Shown here one piece after another: positions 26,270 through 34,638 of a stretch of 61,301 nucleotides of DNA. Origin of the DNA: Clostridium brassicae (GTDB taxonomy: Bacteria > Bacillota > Clostridia > Clostridiales > Clostridiaceae); contig NZ_JAPQFJ010000020.1 of NCBI RefSeq assembly GCF_026738875.1, forward strand, positions 1 through 61,301. Reading direction: 5' to 3'. The position numbers and the translations under genes were made by a program. Below the pieces are notes generated by a model. That model did not search any database. It was given only the letters and a program-made list of their open reading frames with translations, and was not told the origin of the DNA. Positions within the stretch are counted from its first letter, which is position 1. Every line of letters begins with the position of its first letter.

Positions 26270-26743
26270 ATGGAAATCAAAAAATGTATTAAAACTTCTT
26301 TTTCAGTAATTGGCAAAGAAGGCTCAACAGATGATGGAAATAATTTTGTAAAGAACTTATGGGAAAATGCCAACAACCACTTTGATGAGATTGAATTTTT
26401 AGCAAAGAAAGATGAAGAAGGGAATATTTCAGGAATATGGGGATTAATGAGTGATTTTTCAAGAAACTTTAAACCCTGGGAAGAGAATTTTACAAGAGGA
26501 TTGTATTTAGCAGGGGTAGAAGTCATGGATGATGTTGAAGTGCCTGATACCTGGATAAAGTGGACAGTTCCTGCATTTGAGTATCTTTATATAAAAGTTG
26601 ATAATAAGTACGAAGAAGCCTTTTCTTATGTTTTAAATTACATGGACAATAATAATATTAAATTAGAAGGTGCTGTATTTGATTATAATTGTCCTAAAGA
26701 GAATGGACAATTATATTTATTTTTTCCAATGAGAAGATTATAA
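26270..26743 (+). CDS. Stand-alone GyrI-like (AraC effector-binding type) domain protein
   Basis: A 157-residue protein with TAGGGGGG upstream of ATG 26270. The fold is suggested by FSVIGKEGSTDDGNNFVKNL, GLYLAGVEV near 85-95, and the closing PFEYLYIKVDN/YLFFPMRRL pattern of GyrI-like/SOUL-type ligand-binding proteins. No HTH is fused to it. Such proteins bind hydrophobic or cationic small molecules, and some are hydrolases of xenobiotics. Function here unknown. Confidence 0.7.
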   Translation: MEIKKCIKTSFSVIGKEGSTDDGNNFVKNLWENANNHFDEIEFLAKKDEEGNISGIWGLMSDFSRNFKPWEENFTRGLYLAGVEVMDDVEVPDTWIKWTVPAFEYLYIKVDNKYEEAFSYVLNYMDNNNIKLEGAVFDYNCPKENGQLYLFFPMRRL

Positions 26744-26851
26744 TTTGATTAATTTATTTTTAGCTAATATTTTACTTATGTTATAAAAATTTATGGTATA
26801 TCATTAATTTACGGTGTAAAAATTATTAAGTATTTAAAGGTTGGGATAAAT

Positions 26852-27547
26852 TTGTATAGTATTATGATTATAGAAGATGACAAGAAAATGGCTGAACTTA
26901 TAAAAAAACATTTAGAACGATATGGATATAAAACATTTTTAGTTAAAGATTTTTCAAATATAAAAAATGAGTTTCTGGAGTATAAGCCAGATCTTGTTTT
27001 AATGGATATAAATCTTCCTTTCTTTGATGGCTTCTATTGGTGTAGTGAGATAAGAAGTTACTCAAAAGTTCCTATAATATTTATATCAGCTAGAGATTCG
27101 GATATGGATCAAGTTATGGCAATAGATAATGGTGGAGATGAGTTTATAATAAAACCATTTTCATATGATGTACTATTGGCAAAGATAAAAGGTGTATTAA
27201 GAAGAGCTTATGGTAGTTACGCTAAAAATGATACAGATTTTATAAAGATTGATGATTTAATATTATATACAAATAAAAATATACTGGAATTTAAAGATAG
27301 AAAAGTTGAGCTTAGTAAAAACGAATTCTCTCTTTTATTTCATCTTGTAAAAAACATAAATAAAATTGTCTCAAGAGATACTTTACTTGAGATTCTTTGG
27401 AGTGATACAGAATTTATTGATGATAATACCCTTTCTGTTAATGTTACAAGAGTTAGAAAAAGATTAGAAGAAGTAGGTATTAAAGATGCTATAGAGACAA
27501 AACGTGGACAAGGATATATATTTAGGCACATTCAAATAAATAACTAG
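26852..27547 (+). CDS. OmpR-family response regulator (BceR-like)
   Basis: A 231-residue regulator starting at TTG 26852, with AAAGG 11 bases upstream; TTG gives the expected N-terminus MYSIMIIEDD. The receiver domain (1-118) has acidic residues EDD at 8-10, phosphoacceptor Asp52 in LVLMDINLP and Lys in FIIKPFSYD near 104. The C-terminal winged helix (about 135-228) ends TKRGQGYIF. It pairs with the histidine kinase, ATPase and permease downstream, an arrangement known from BceRS-BceAB systems that sense and remove cell-wall-active peptide antibiotics. Confidence 0.9.
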   Translation: MYSIMIIEDDKKMAELIKKHLERYGYKTFLVKDFSNIKNEFLEYKPDLVLMDINLPFFDGFYWCSEIRSYSKVPIIFISARDSDMDQVMAIDNGGDEFIIKPFSYDVLLAKIKGVLRRAYGSYAKNDTDFIKIDDLILYTNKNILEFKDRKVELSKNEFSLLFHLVKNINKIVSRDTLLEILWSDTEFIDDNTLSVNVTRVRKRLEEVGIKDAIETKRGQGYIFRHIQINN

Positions 27548-27721
27548 TCAGTATGCTAGCCTTTTTTGAGAGCTACTTCTTGCTTGGAACCTACTAATAG
27601 AATAACTATTAGCAGAACCCAAGTCATTGTATTTCACAAAATATCCGTCGCATCTTTGATTTGTTATTTATTTTTATATGCCTTATTAATAATTGGGTAT
27701 AGTAAAGAGTTGGTGAATAAG

Positions 27722-28771
27722 ATGAACTTTATAGAATTTTTAAAAGATAGAATAGCTTATGTAATAGTATATTTCGTCAGTACATCTTTAGCTATTTTAA
27801 TAACGTATTTGACAATAATTATGAAAGTAGTAGATTTTCCCTTAACTAATATAGTATATGCCTATTTCGTTTCTACAGTGATATTTATTATATTTTTGTT
27901 ATATGAATATTCAAAGGTAAGATTATTTTACAGTCGGCTTTATGAAGCATTAAATTCTGAAGATATTATAGAAGATATTATAAATGTAGGAAAAGGCAGA
28001 ACTATAGAACAAAAACTTTTTGCAAATATATTGAAAAAGTTGCATAAAACATATAAAGGTAATATTTATAAATATGAAGATATTCAAAAGCAGTATTCAT
28101 ATTTTACTAATCAATGGGTACATCAAATGAAGACTCCTGTGTCTGTAATCAATTTAATATTACAGGAAGAAAGTACATCCGAATGTAAGGAGATTCTTGA
28201 TAGTATTGGTGAAGAAAATGAAAAGATATCGCAAGGCCTTAATATTATGCTGTATAATGCAAGAATAAATCAATTTAATCATGATTTTAATGTTGAAGAT
28301 ACAGATATATTGTTGGTTTTAAGAAAAGTGATAAACAATAATAAAAAATTACTTATTAGGTATAAGATATTCCCTGAAATTACAGGGGAAACTGCAATTG
28401 TTCAAACGGATAAAAAGTGGATGTATTTTGTTATCAATCAAATTGTAATTAATGCAATAAAATATACCGCCGTAGCAGAAAAGCATAGAAAAGTTATAAA
28501 TTTTAATATAAACGAAGATACTGAAAAAGTAGTAGTAAGTATTAAGGATAATGGAATTGGTATACCAAAGGAAGATTTAGGACGGGTATTTAATGCTTTC
28601 TTTACAGGTAAAAATGGCAGGAAGACTTCTGAGTCTACAGGTATGGGATTGCATTTATCAAAACGTATTTGCAAAGAGCTTGGAAATGATCTATATGTTG
28701 AATCAGAGGAAGGGAATGGAGCAAAGTTTTATATTACTTTCTATAAAGGTAAAAATATATTTAAACTGTAA
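27722..28771 (+). CDS. Intramembrane-sensing histidine kinase (BceS-like)
   Basis: A 349-residue kinase starting at ATG 27722 (MNFIEFLKDRIAYVIVYF), which matches the family's usual N-terminus. The open frame extends upstream to 27566 but that extra part is not kinase-like. Two membrane helices with almost no extracellular loop occupy about residues 12-65. The phospho-acceptor is His134 in QWVHQMKTPVSV; N, G1 and G2 boxes follow (INQIVINAIKYT, DNGIGIPKEDLG, STGMGLHLSKRI). Such kinases read the state of their partner ABC transporter rather than the drug. No strong ribosome binding site is seen. Confidence 0.87.
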   Translation: MNFIEFLKDRIAYVIVYFVSTSLAILITYLTIIMKVVDFPLTNIVYAYFVSTVIFIIFLLYEYSKVRLFYSRLYEALNSEDIIEDIINVGKGRTIEQKLFANILKKLHKTYKGNIYKYEDIQKQYSYFTNQWVHQMKTPVSVINLILQEESTSECKEILDSIGEENEKISQGLNIMLYNARINQFNHDFNVEDTDILLVLRKVINNNKKLLIRYKIFPEITGETAIVQTDKKWMYFVINQIVINAIKYTAVAEKHRKVINFNINEDTEKVVVSIKDNGIGIPKEDLGRVFNAFFTGKNGRKTSESTGMGLHLSKRICKELGNDLYVESEEGNGAKFYITFYKGKNIFKL

Positions 28772-28891
28772 TCTTTCAAAATTGTAAGATATATATTGGA
28801 AATGAAAGAGAAATCGATATTAAGATTTCTCTATTTTTTTTATAATAAATATATAGTCTTTGAAGAACATGCGAAATAGGAGGTTTTTAAT

Positions 28892-29662
28892 ATGTCAATT
28901 TTAAAGGTTGAAAATATAACAAAAATTTATGGTGGAAAAAAGGGTGGAATGAAGTTTAAAGCTTTAGATAAATTTAGTTTAGAAATTGAAGAAGGTGAAT
29001 TTGTTGGAGTAATGGGACCATCAGGTAGTGGTAAAACAACATTATTAAACATAATGGCAACTATAGATAATCCTTCATCAGGAGAACTTTTTATAAATGG
29101 TACAAATCCAATAGAGCTAAATGAAAAAAATATTGCTTTATTTAGAAGGAAGGAATTGGGCTTTATATTTCAAGATTTTAATCTTTTAGACTCGTTGTCT
29201 GTTAAGGAAAATATAATACTGCCACTTGTATTAGAGAAGGTTAATGTAAGAAAAATAGAAAATAGGGTTGAAGATATTACAAACCTATTAAATATTAAAG
29301 ATATTTTAAATAAAAAGCCCTATGAAATCTCAGGAGGCCAACAACAGAGGGCAGCTTGTGCCAGAGCGCTTATTCATAATCCTTCTATAATTCTTGCAGA
29401 TGAACCTACAGGAAATCTTGATTCTAAAGCGTCTCAGGATGTTATGGAAACTTTAACAAATCTAAATGAAAAAAAGGGGGCTACTATAATGATGGTTACT
29501 CATGATCCTTTTTCTGCAAGTTTTTGTAAAAGAATAATTATGATTAAGGATGGAAAGTATTTTTTAGAAATTGTGAATGGAGGAAATAGACAAGCATTTT
29601 TTAAAGAAATTATGGATTCTCTTTCACTTTTAGGAAGTAGGCCTAGTAATTATACACTCTAA
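28892..29662 (+). CDS. ABC transporter ATPase (BceA-like)
   Basis: A 256-residue MacB/BceA-type ATPase: Walker A MGPSGSGKTT near residue 42, Q-loop FIFQDFNLL, signature ISGGQQQRAACARAL near 147, Walker B ILADEPTGNLDS near 170 and switch VTHD. AGGAGG lies before the ATG. It pairs with the FtsX-type permease 16 bases downstream. The ATPase drives release of peptide antibiotics from lipid II-cycle targets in characterised systems. Confidence 0.92.
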   Translation: MSILKVENITKIYGGKKGGMKFKALDKFSLEIEEGEFVGVMGPSGSGKTTLLNIMATIDNPSSGELFINGTNPIELNEKNIALFRRKELGFIFQDFNLLDSLSVKENIILPLVLEKVNVRKIENRVEDITNLLNIKDILNKKPYEISGGQQQRAACARALIHNPSIILADEPTGNLDSKASQDVMETLTNLNEKKGATIMMVTHDPFSASFCKRIIMIKDGKYFLEIVNGGNRQAFFKEIMDSLSLLGSRPSNYTL

Positions 29663-29678
29663 GGAGGGGAGGATTAAA

Positions 29679-31649
29679 ATGACAATTAATAATATAGCTA
29701 TTAAAAATATTAAAGGAAATTTAAATAAATACGTTATGTATTATTTGAGTAATGTAATAGTTGTAACCATATTTTTTATATTTGCTAATTTTATATATAA
29801 TCCAAGTGTAAGTACCGGTAATATTAGTGACAAGACTATAGGTGATGTTGCTAGTAGATTAATGTATTTATGTGAGTTTGTAATAATAATTTTTACTTTT
29901 ATATTTTCAAGTTATTCAATAACTAACTTTTTAAGGTCTAGAGAAAAAGAATTTGGACTTTTATCAATGTTTGGTTTAACTAAAGGTCAAATAAGACGAT
30001 ATGTTATGTTTGAAAATATAATAATTTCAATTGTTTCTATCATAACAGGGATTTTCTTTGGAATGATGTTTTCAAAATTATTTTTTATGGCTGTATCTGT
30101 AATTTTAGATTTGAATTCAGAAATTCCATTTCTAATATCAAGTAAAGCTGTAAAAATAACAGTAGCAAGCTTTTTAATACTTTTGAACGTTATAAGTTTT
30201 ATTACAAGCTTTAAAATAAAAAATAATAATATTGCAGAATTATTAAAAGGTGAGAGAATACCTAAAGAAACACCTAAATTCTCCAAAGTAAAATCAACAC
30301 TCGCAATAATACTTATTCTTTCAGGATATGTTGTAGGTTTACTTTCTAAGACAGCTATTATACTTACAATGATTCCAATACTTATAGTTGTAATAATAGG
30401 AACTCGCTTTTTATTTTCTCAGTTTAGTGTATATTTTACAAATAAGCTTCAAAATAATAAAAATGTTTATTATAAAGGAATAAATATGATAACATTGTCT
30501 CAAATTATATATAAATTAAAAGATAATGCAAAGGTATTGTTTATTACTTCAATACTCAGTGGAATTACTCTTGCATCAGCTATATCAGTTTATTCTCTAC
30601 AAAAGGTAACTTTATCTTCTCTTGAAGAAAATTGTCCACAGGACATAGGATTTATAGAACAAGGTATAAATTCTCATAAAGTTATACCTAATGGAAAAGT
30701 TGAAGATATACTAAAAAAGTATAAATTTGATATAAAATATAAAAATAAAATAGAACTAATAAAAGGAAAAAATAATGATATAATGCAAGAAACTAAGAAA
30801 AATACTTATGGCATAAAAATAAACAAAACTGATTTTAATATAATGTCTCAGAGTAGTTTTAATGAACTTGCAAAACAGTATGATAAGAAATCTTTAGATT
30901 TAAAAAATGGACAAGTGGTAATATATACTTATGATTTAACTAATAATATAGTCAATCAAAAAACAGAACTTCCTTTTAATAATCAGAAGAATTTGAACCT
31001 AAACATTAGTGGTAAAGTAAGTAGCTTTGATATATTAGATAATTTAAAAGGTGGAATTATAAACGCAGATACTGAAAATACTAATACCATAATTGTAAGT
31101 AATAGTGATTTTCAAAAGTTGTGGAATAAGGTTTCAGATAGTAATAAGTGTATTTATTATGGATACAATATTAAACACAATTTAAAAGCTGTTAGTGCAG
31201 TAACTGAAATAAAAAATGAAGTTACAAAAAGTCAAAAAAATTTCTTTACTGAAAGAGTAATAAGTGCAGCAGGATTAATGCAGATTTTATCTGTACTATT
31301 GTTTATAGGAACATTTATTGCAATGATATTTTTCATTGCAACAGGAAGTATATTGTATTTCAAGATGTTTAATGAAATTGAGAAAGATAAGCAAGATTTT
31401 GTAGGATTAAAAAAGATAGGTGTTACACAGGAAGAGATAAAAAAGGCAGTAAGTATTCAAAGCTTTACAATGTTTTTCTTGCCGCTTACAGTAGCAACAC
31501 TTCATGCTGTGTTTGCTGTAAAATCCGTTGGACTTTTATATGCAAAATATTTTATATTTATTGCAGGAATATATTTAGTGTTACAAACAATATATTATCT
31601 ATTTGCTAAATGGATGTATGTTAAACAAATTAATAGTTGGAGTATTTAG
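29679..31649 (+). CDS. FtsX-type ABC permease (BceB-like)
   Basis: A 656-residue permease of the BceB type, with ten predicted membrane helices. Four lie in the first 200 residues, with the FtsX motif FLRSREKEFGLLSMFGL near 85-100; others sit near 205-300, and the last three after about 525. The large extracellular domain, about residues 310-520, is where family members recognise lantibiotics or cyclic peptides. AAGGAGGGGAGG precedes the ATG. It completes a four-gene resistance and sensing module. Confidence 0.9.
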   Translation: MTINNIAIKNIKGNLNKYVMYYLSNVIVVTIFFIFANFIYNPSVSTGNISDKTIGDVASRLMYLCEFVIIIFTFIFSSYSITNFLRSREKEFGLLSMFGLTKGQIRRYVMFENIIISIVSIITGIFFGMMFSKLFFMAVSVILDLNSEIPFLISSKAVKITVASFLILLNVISFITSFKIKNNNIAELLKGERIPKETPKFSKVKSTLAIILILSGYVVGLLSKTAIILTMIPILIVVIIGTRFLFSQFSVYFTNKLQNNKNVYYKGINMITLSQIIYKLKDNAKVLFITSILSGITLASAISVYSLQKVTLSSLEENCPQDIGFIEQGINSHKVIPNGKVEDILKKYKFDIKYKNKIELIKGKNNDIMQETKKNTYGIKINKTDFNIMSQSSFNELAKQYDKKSLDLKNGQVVIYTYDLTNNIVNQKTELPFNNQKNLNLNISGKVSSFDILDNLKGGIINADTENTNTIIVSNSDFQKLWNKVSDSNKCIYYGYNIKHNLKAVSAVTEIKNEVTKSQKNFFTERVISAAGLMQILSVLLFIGTFIAMIFFIATGSILYFKMFNEIEKDKQDFVGLKKIGVTQEEIKKAVSIQSFTMFFLPLTVATLHAVFAVKSVGLLYAKYFIFIAGIYLVLQTIYYLFAKWMYVKQINSWSI

Positions 31650-31659
31650 TTATAATGAT

Positions 31660-31700
31660 AAACTCTATGTTAGTTTAATAAGTAACATAGGGTTTATTAG
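31660..31700 (+). terminator. Terminator after the BceB-like gene
   Basis: Stem AAACTCTATGTTA / TAACATAGGGTTT (31660-31672 with 31683-31695, one G-U). The downstream T-run is weak. Confidence 0.6.
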
Positions 31701-31803
31701 TTAAGGATGTTTGCAGTAATGAAGTGGCATAAAATCTTTAATAGCTGTTTCAATTATTAATAAGGTCTCTCAAGATGGATGTTAATTCATTTGAAGCTAA
31801 GAA

Positions 31804-32448
31804 TTACTTGATATTGTTAACATCCTTTAGAATTTTCTCAAGCTTTTCAACAGATGCAATTCGCTTATTACACTTCGTGCTATCTAAACACATATGAAAA
31901 CCTATTGACCTATAATTAGCTGTTTTACAGATAGGCGAAACAAAGGCTACCTCATTTTCGTTGCCTGCACGATTGCAAAGGGTACACACATGAGTGTTAT
32001 TGGAACTATAATTTGGAATTCTACATGACATACCTATAAGTTTACCATTCATATTGTAAACTACAAATAATTTTCTAACAGATTCATCAATCCAACCTAA
32101 ATACACATTTTTTGAATCTTGTGCATTTATGCTTGGTAATTTTAATTTCTTTTCCTTTTTAAATAATTTATTAATTTGCGCATTAGTAACAGTTGGCATT
32201 CCATATACATATTTATTCAACGAAGATAAATACGTGTCAATTTGCAAATGGTCATTTATTTTACTAATATCAAGTAGTTCTTTTTCCTCCTCAGATAAAT
32301 TTGTAAAAAGACGTAATATTTTCTCATGTATATATGATTTAGTTGCTCCAATAATATTAGGATCTGTACAACCTCTAAAAGCATTATTTAAATCATTTAA
32401 ACATTTTTTTATATAATTATACTCATGTTTTTTTATAAAAGCATTCAT
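31804..32448 (-). CDS. FusB/FusC-like EF-G-binding protein
   Basis: A 214-residue protein, the length of FusB. Start at 32448 (MNAFIKKHEYNYIKK) is preferred, with AGAGGTG about 12 bases upstream; the open frame continues 31 codons further upstream with Phe/Lys/Thr repeats. The N-terminal half is helical. The C-terminal half has the four-cysteine zinc finger of the family: CTLC near 152 and CKTAN ... CLDSTKC further on. Known relatives bind elongation factor G and free ribosomes stalled by fusidic acid, and chromosomal homologues are of unknown natural role. It lies downstream of a CD3324-like gene on the same strand. Confidence 0.85.
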   Translation of the reverse strand: MNAFIKKHEYNYIKKCLNDLNNAFRGCTDPNIIGATKSYIHEKILRLFTNLSEEEKELLDISKINDHLQIDTYLSSLNKYVYGMPTVTNAQINKLFKKEKKLKLPSINAQDSKNVYLGWIDESVRKLFVVYNMNGKLIGMSCRIPNYSSNNTHVCTLCNRAGNENEVAFVSPICKTANYRSIGFHMCLDSTKCNKRIASVEKLEKILKDVNNIK

Positions 32449-32565
32449 AAAATTGAGCACCTCTTTTCTAAAATATGTTGTTTTAAATTTAGGATTTGTT
32501 TTAAATTTAAAATTGTTTTTGAAATTATAGGTCATTAACAAGTCACTAAAACATAGCTTTCACTA

Positions 32566-32616
32566 ACAAAAAAGATGATTATTATCACTCTAACTGAGAG
32601 TAACAATAATCATCTT
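32566..32616 (-). terminator. Terminator between the CD3324-like gene and the fusB-like gene
   Basis: On the minus strand AAGATGATTATT / AATAATCATCTT arms with inner ACTCT/AGAGT pairing (32572-32616) and a T6 run. It closes the CD3324-like gene at 32756-33043. Because the fusB-like gene begins about 120 bases further on, it could also act as an attenuator for that gene. A TATAAT at 32529-32524 (minus) could be the latter's own -10 box. Confidence 0.75.
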
Positions 32617-32755
32617 GATTTAAAACATAATACTACATATTCACAATCATTTTACTTCTGAACCTTGTCTTAAATTAGAAATGATAACTCTCATTGGATT
32701 GCCACAATGAAATCATAACATAATTTAAAATAAGCATTCAATCTAATAAATAATT

Positions 32756-33043
32756 CTATAATGATTGTGAGCATAGAAGTTTTTCTTGACCTATTATTCT
32801 TCTTATACTTTTTTCTGACAGGTAATATTTTTGAGCTAGTTCATTAATAGTAGTCCCATCAATGTACTTTTTATAAATTTCATTATTTCTTACCTTAAGA
32901 GTACTCTTTATACCACTCTTTTCTCCCCAGGCTTTATGATTTTCCTTTTTTCTGGGTACATAAAGATATTCCCCGTCCACATATTCTTGTATTATTTTAA
33001 CAATTTCCTCTGGTAACACATCATGTGCTTTTATATATTTCAT
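32756..33043 (-). CDS. CD3324-like small HTH protein, paralogue 3
   Basis: A 95-residue paralogue of the two + strand copies: KAHDVLPEEIVKIIQEYVDG, EYLYVPRKK, AWGEK, and C-terminal HTH (YKKYIDGTTINELAQKYYLS then EKSIRRIIGQEK). The N-terminal half is the best conserved part across the three. GAAGGAG lies 6 bases before the ATG at 33043. Its leader carries a 31-codon ORF and several nested pairings, one of which (CTTTGCTTT with AAGGCGAAG) lies against its ribosome binding site. It precedes the FusB-like gene. Confidence 0.75.
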   Translation of the reverse strand: MKYIKAHDVLPEEIVKIIQEYVDGEYLYVPRKKENHKAWGEKSGIKSTLKVRNNEIYKKYIDGTTINELAQKYYLSEKSIRRIIGQEKLLCSQSL

Positions 33044-33266
33044 TTCCTTACTCCTTCGCCTTTATCGTAGTATTAAAGCAAAGAATACTAAAAAGCTATG
33101 TGTTACAGAGCCTAAAACATGTACGCATTTCAGCTAACTTAACAGCTTAGGCCCCAAACAAAGCATAGCTGACTTTGTTGTAGTCTTTGCAAGGAGCAAG
33201 CTGATTTAGAGCTGAATGTATCAATGACCTTCATAAAAACACCTCCAATACGTTACGGCTATTATA
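33044..33266 (-). promoter_or_regulatory. Leader region of CD3324-like paralogue 3, promoter plus attenuator-like structure
   Basis: Minus-strand TATAAT at 33266-33261 with a weak -35 (TTATTC at 33289-33284) gives a start near 33254, about 20 bases before the leader ORF. Pairings seen in the RNA: AGCTATG with CATAGCT, enclosing GGGCCTAA with TTAGGCTC; then AGTATT with AATACT; and CTTTGCTTT with AAGGCGAAG (9 bp with two G-U), next to the AAGGAG of the main gene. Ribosomes finishing the leader ORF would open the first two. Confidence 0.6.
33139..33234 (-). CDS. Leader ORF, 31 aa, before CD3324-like paralogue 3
   Basis: ATG at 33234 has a full GGAGGT 6 bases upstream, the best ribosome binding site in the neighbourhood. 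It encodes MKVIDTFSSKSACSLQRLQQ and 11 more residues ending FVWGLSC before TAA. It resembles no protein I know. Its position, about 20 bases after the probable transcription start and inside foldable RNA, suggests a regulatory leader peptide. Confidence 0.6.
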   Translation of the reverse strand: MKVIDTFSSKSACSLQRLQQSQLCFVWGLSC

Positions 33267-33492
33267 TCATAATTTAATTGTTGGAATAAAGAGTAAGATG
33301 TGATACCATTAAGTCCATTGGTTTTTATAATTGTTCAAATGATCCTTGGAGAATAATATTTATCTATAATATTTTTGATAATAGCTTGTATGTATATAGC
33401 ATTAAAGATACTAAAAAGTGTATAAAATGAAAGGGGGATAGATTTAGTGAGAGTTTGGTACGTATAATACATTCTCTTACTAAAGATAATAA

Positions 33493-34452
33493 ATGAAATA
33501 TTATTTAGCACCAATGGAAGGAATTACGGGATACATATATAGAAATTCTTATGAAAAATTTTTTGGTAATATTGATAAGTATTTTACACCTTTTATTGTT
33601 ACAAATAAAAGTAGAAGTCTTAAGACTAAAGAATTAAGAGATGTTTTGCCTGAAAATAATAAAGGGATGAATATAGTTCCTCAAATACTTACTAACGATT
33701 CGGAAGGTTTCGTTATTACTTCTAGAAAATTACAACAATTAGGTTATAATGAGGTTAATTTAAATTTAGGATGTCCTGCTGGAACGGTTGTTTCGAAAAA
33801 TAGAGGCTCAGGATTTCTAGCCAAAAGAGAAGAACTTGATAGGTTTTTAGATGAAATATTTAAAATGGGTGATATGAAAATTTCTATAAAAACTAGAATA
33901 GGAAAAGATAGTCCAGAAGAATTTTATGAGCTAATAAAAATTTACAATAAATATCCTTTAGAAGAATTAATTATTCATCCAAGAACTCGAGAAGATTTTT
34001 ATGGAAATAAACCTAATTTACAAGTATTTAAAGATGCATTATCTTTAAGTGTCAATCCAGTATGTTATAATGGGGATATTTTTACTGCTAGTGATTATAA
34101 TAAATTAACAAAAGCTTTTCCAGAATTAAAAACAATAATGCTTGGAAGAGGGATGTTAGCCAATCCAGGATTAATGAATGAGATTAAAAATAATATTAAT
34201 ATAGATAAAAAAGTATTAAAAGCTTTTCATGATGAAATTTTAAATAAGTATATAGAATTATTTAATGAAGATAGAAATGCAATGTTTAAAATGAAAGAAC
34301 TATGGGGGTATATGGCTTGCATATTTTCAGATAATAAAAAATATGCTAAAAAAATAAAGAAGTCACAAAAGTTAAGAGATTATAATGAAGCTGTTTTAAG
34401 TTTATTTAGGGAACAGGAAATCATAAAAGGGGCTGGATTATTTAATAATTAG
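33493..34452 (+). CDS. tRNA-dihydrouridine synthase family protein
   Basis: A 319-residue FMN enzyme that reduces uridine in tRNA D-loops. The N-terminal YLAPMEGITGYIYRNSYEKF, NLNLGCPAG near 92-100 with catalytic-position Cys, KTRIG near 134, and the His-rich IIHPRTREDFY near 158-168 are diagnostic. The C-terminal helical tRNA-binding domain is present. It is shorter than DusB/DusC, as clostridial second copies often are. No clear ribosome binding site precedes the ATG. It is not in an obvious operon. Confidence 0.87.
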   Translation: MKYYLAPMEGITGYIYRNSYEKFFGNIDKYFTPFIVTNKSRSLKTKELRDVLPENNKGMNIVPQILTNDSEGFVITSRKLQQLGYNEVNLNLGCPAGTVVSKNRGSGFLAKREELDRFLDEIFKMGDMKISIKTRIGKDSPEEFYELIKIYNKYPLEELIIHPRTREDFYGNKPNLQVFKDALSLSVNPVCYNGDIFTASDYNKLTKAFPELKTIMLGRGMLANPGLMNEIKNNINIDKKVLKAFHDEILNKYIELFNEDRNAMFKMKELWGYMACIFSDNKKYAKKIKKSQKLRDYNEAVLSLFREQEIIKGAGLFNN

Positions 34453-34550
34453 GCTATGTTTTAGGTAATTATTGATTTGGTATAATCTTCATTATAATGA
34501 ACTCAACAATTTAAAATAGAGTTAATAATCAATATTAAACAGGGTTATAA

Positions 34551-34586
34551 AAAATATGTTTCTACAATAAAGGAACATATTTTTAA
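34551..34586 (+). terminator. Terminator after the dihydrouridine synthase gene
   Basis: Stem AAAATATGTT / AACATATTTT (34551-34560 with 34574-34583) with a T5 end. It lies about 100 bases past the dus-like gene. Confidence 0.5.
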
Positions 34587-34638
34587 TATAAAAGAAAACG
34601 ATTACTGTTAAAACTTTATAAGGAGTGATTAACTAAAG

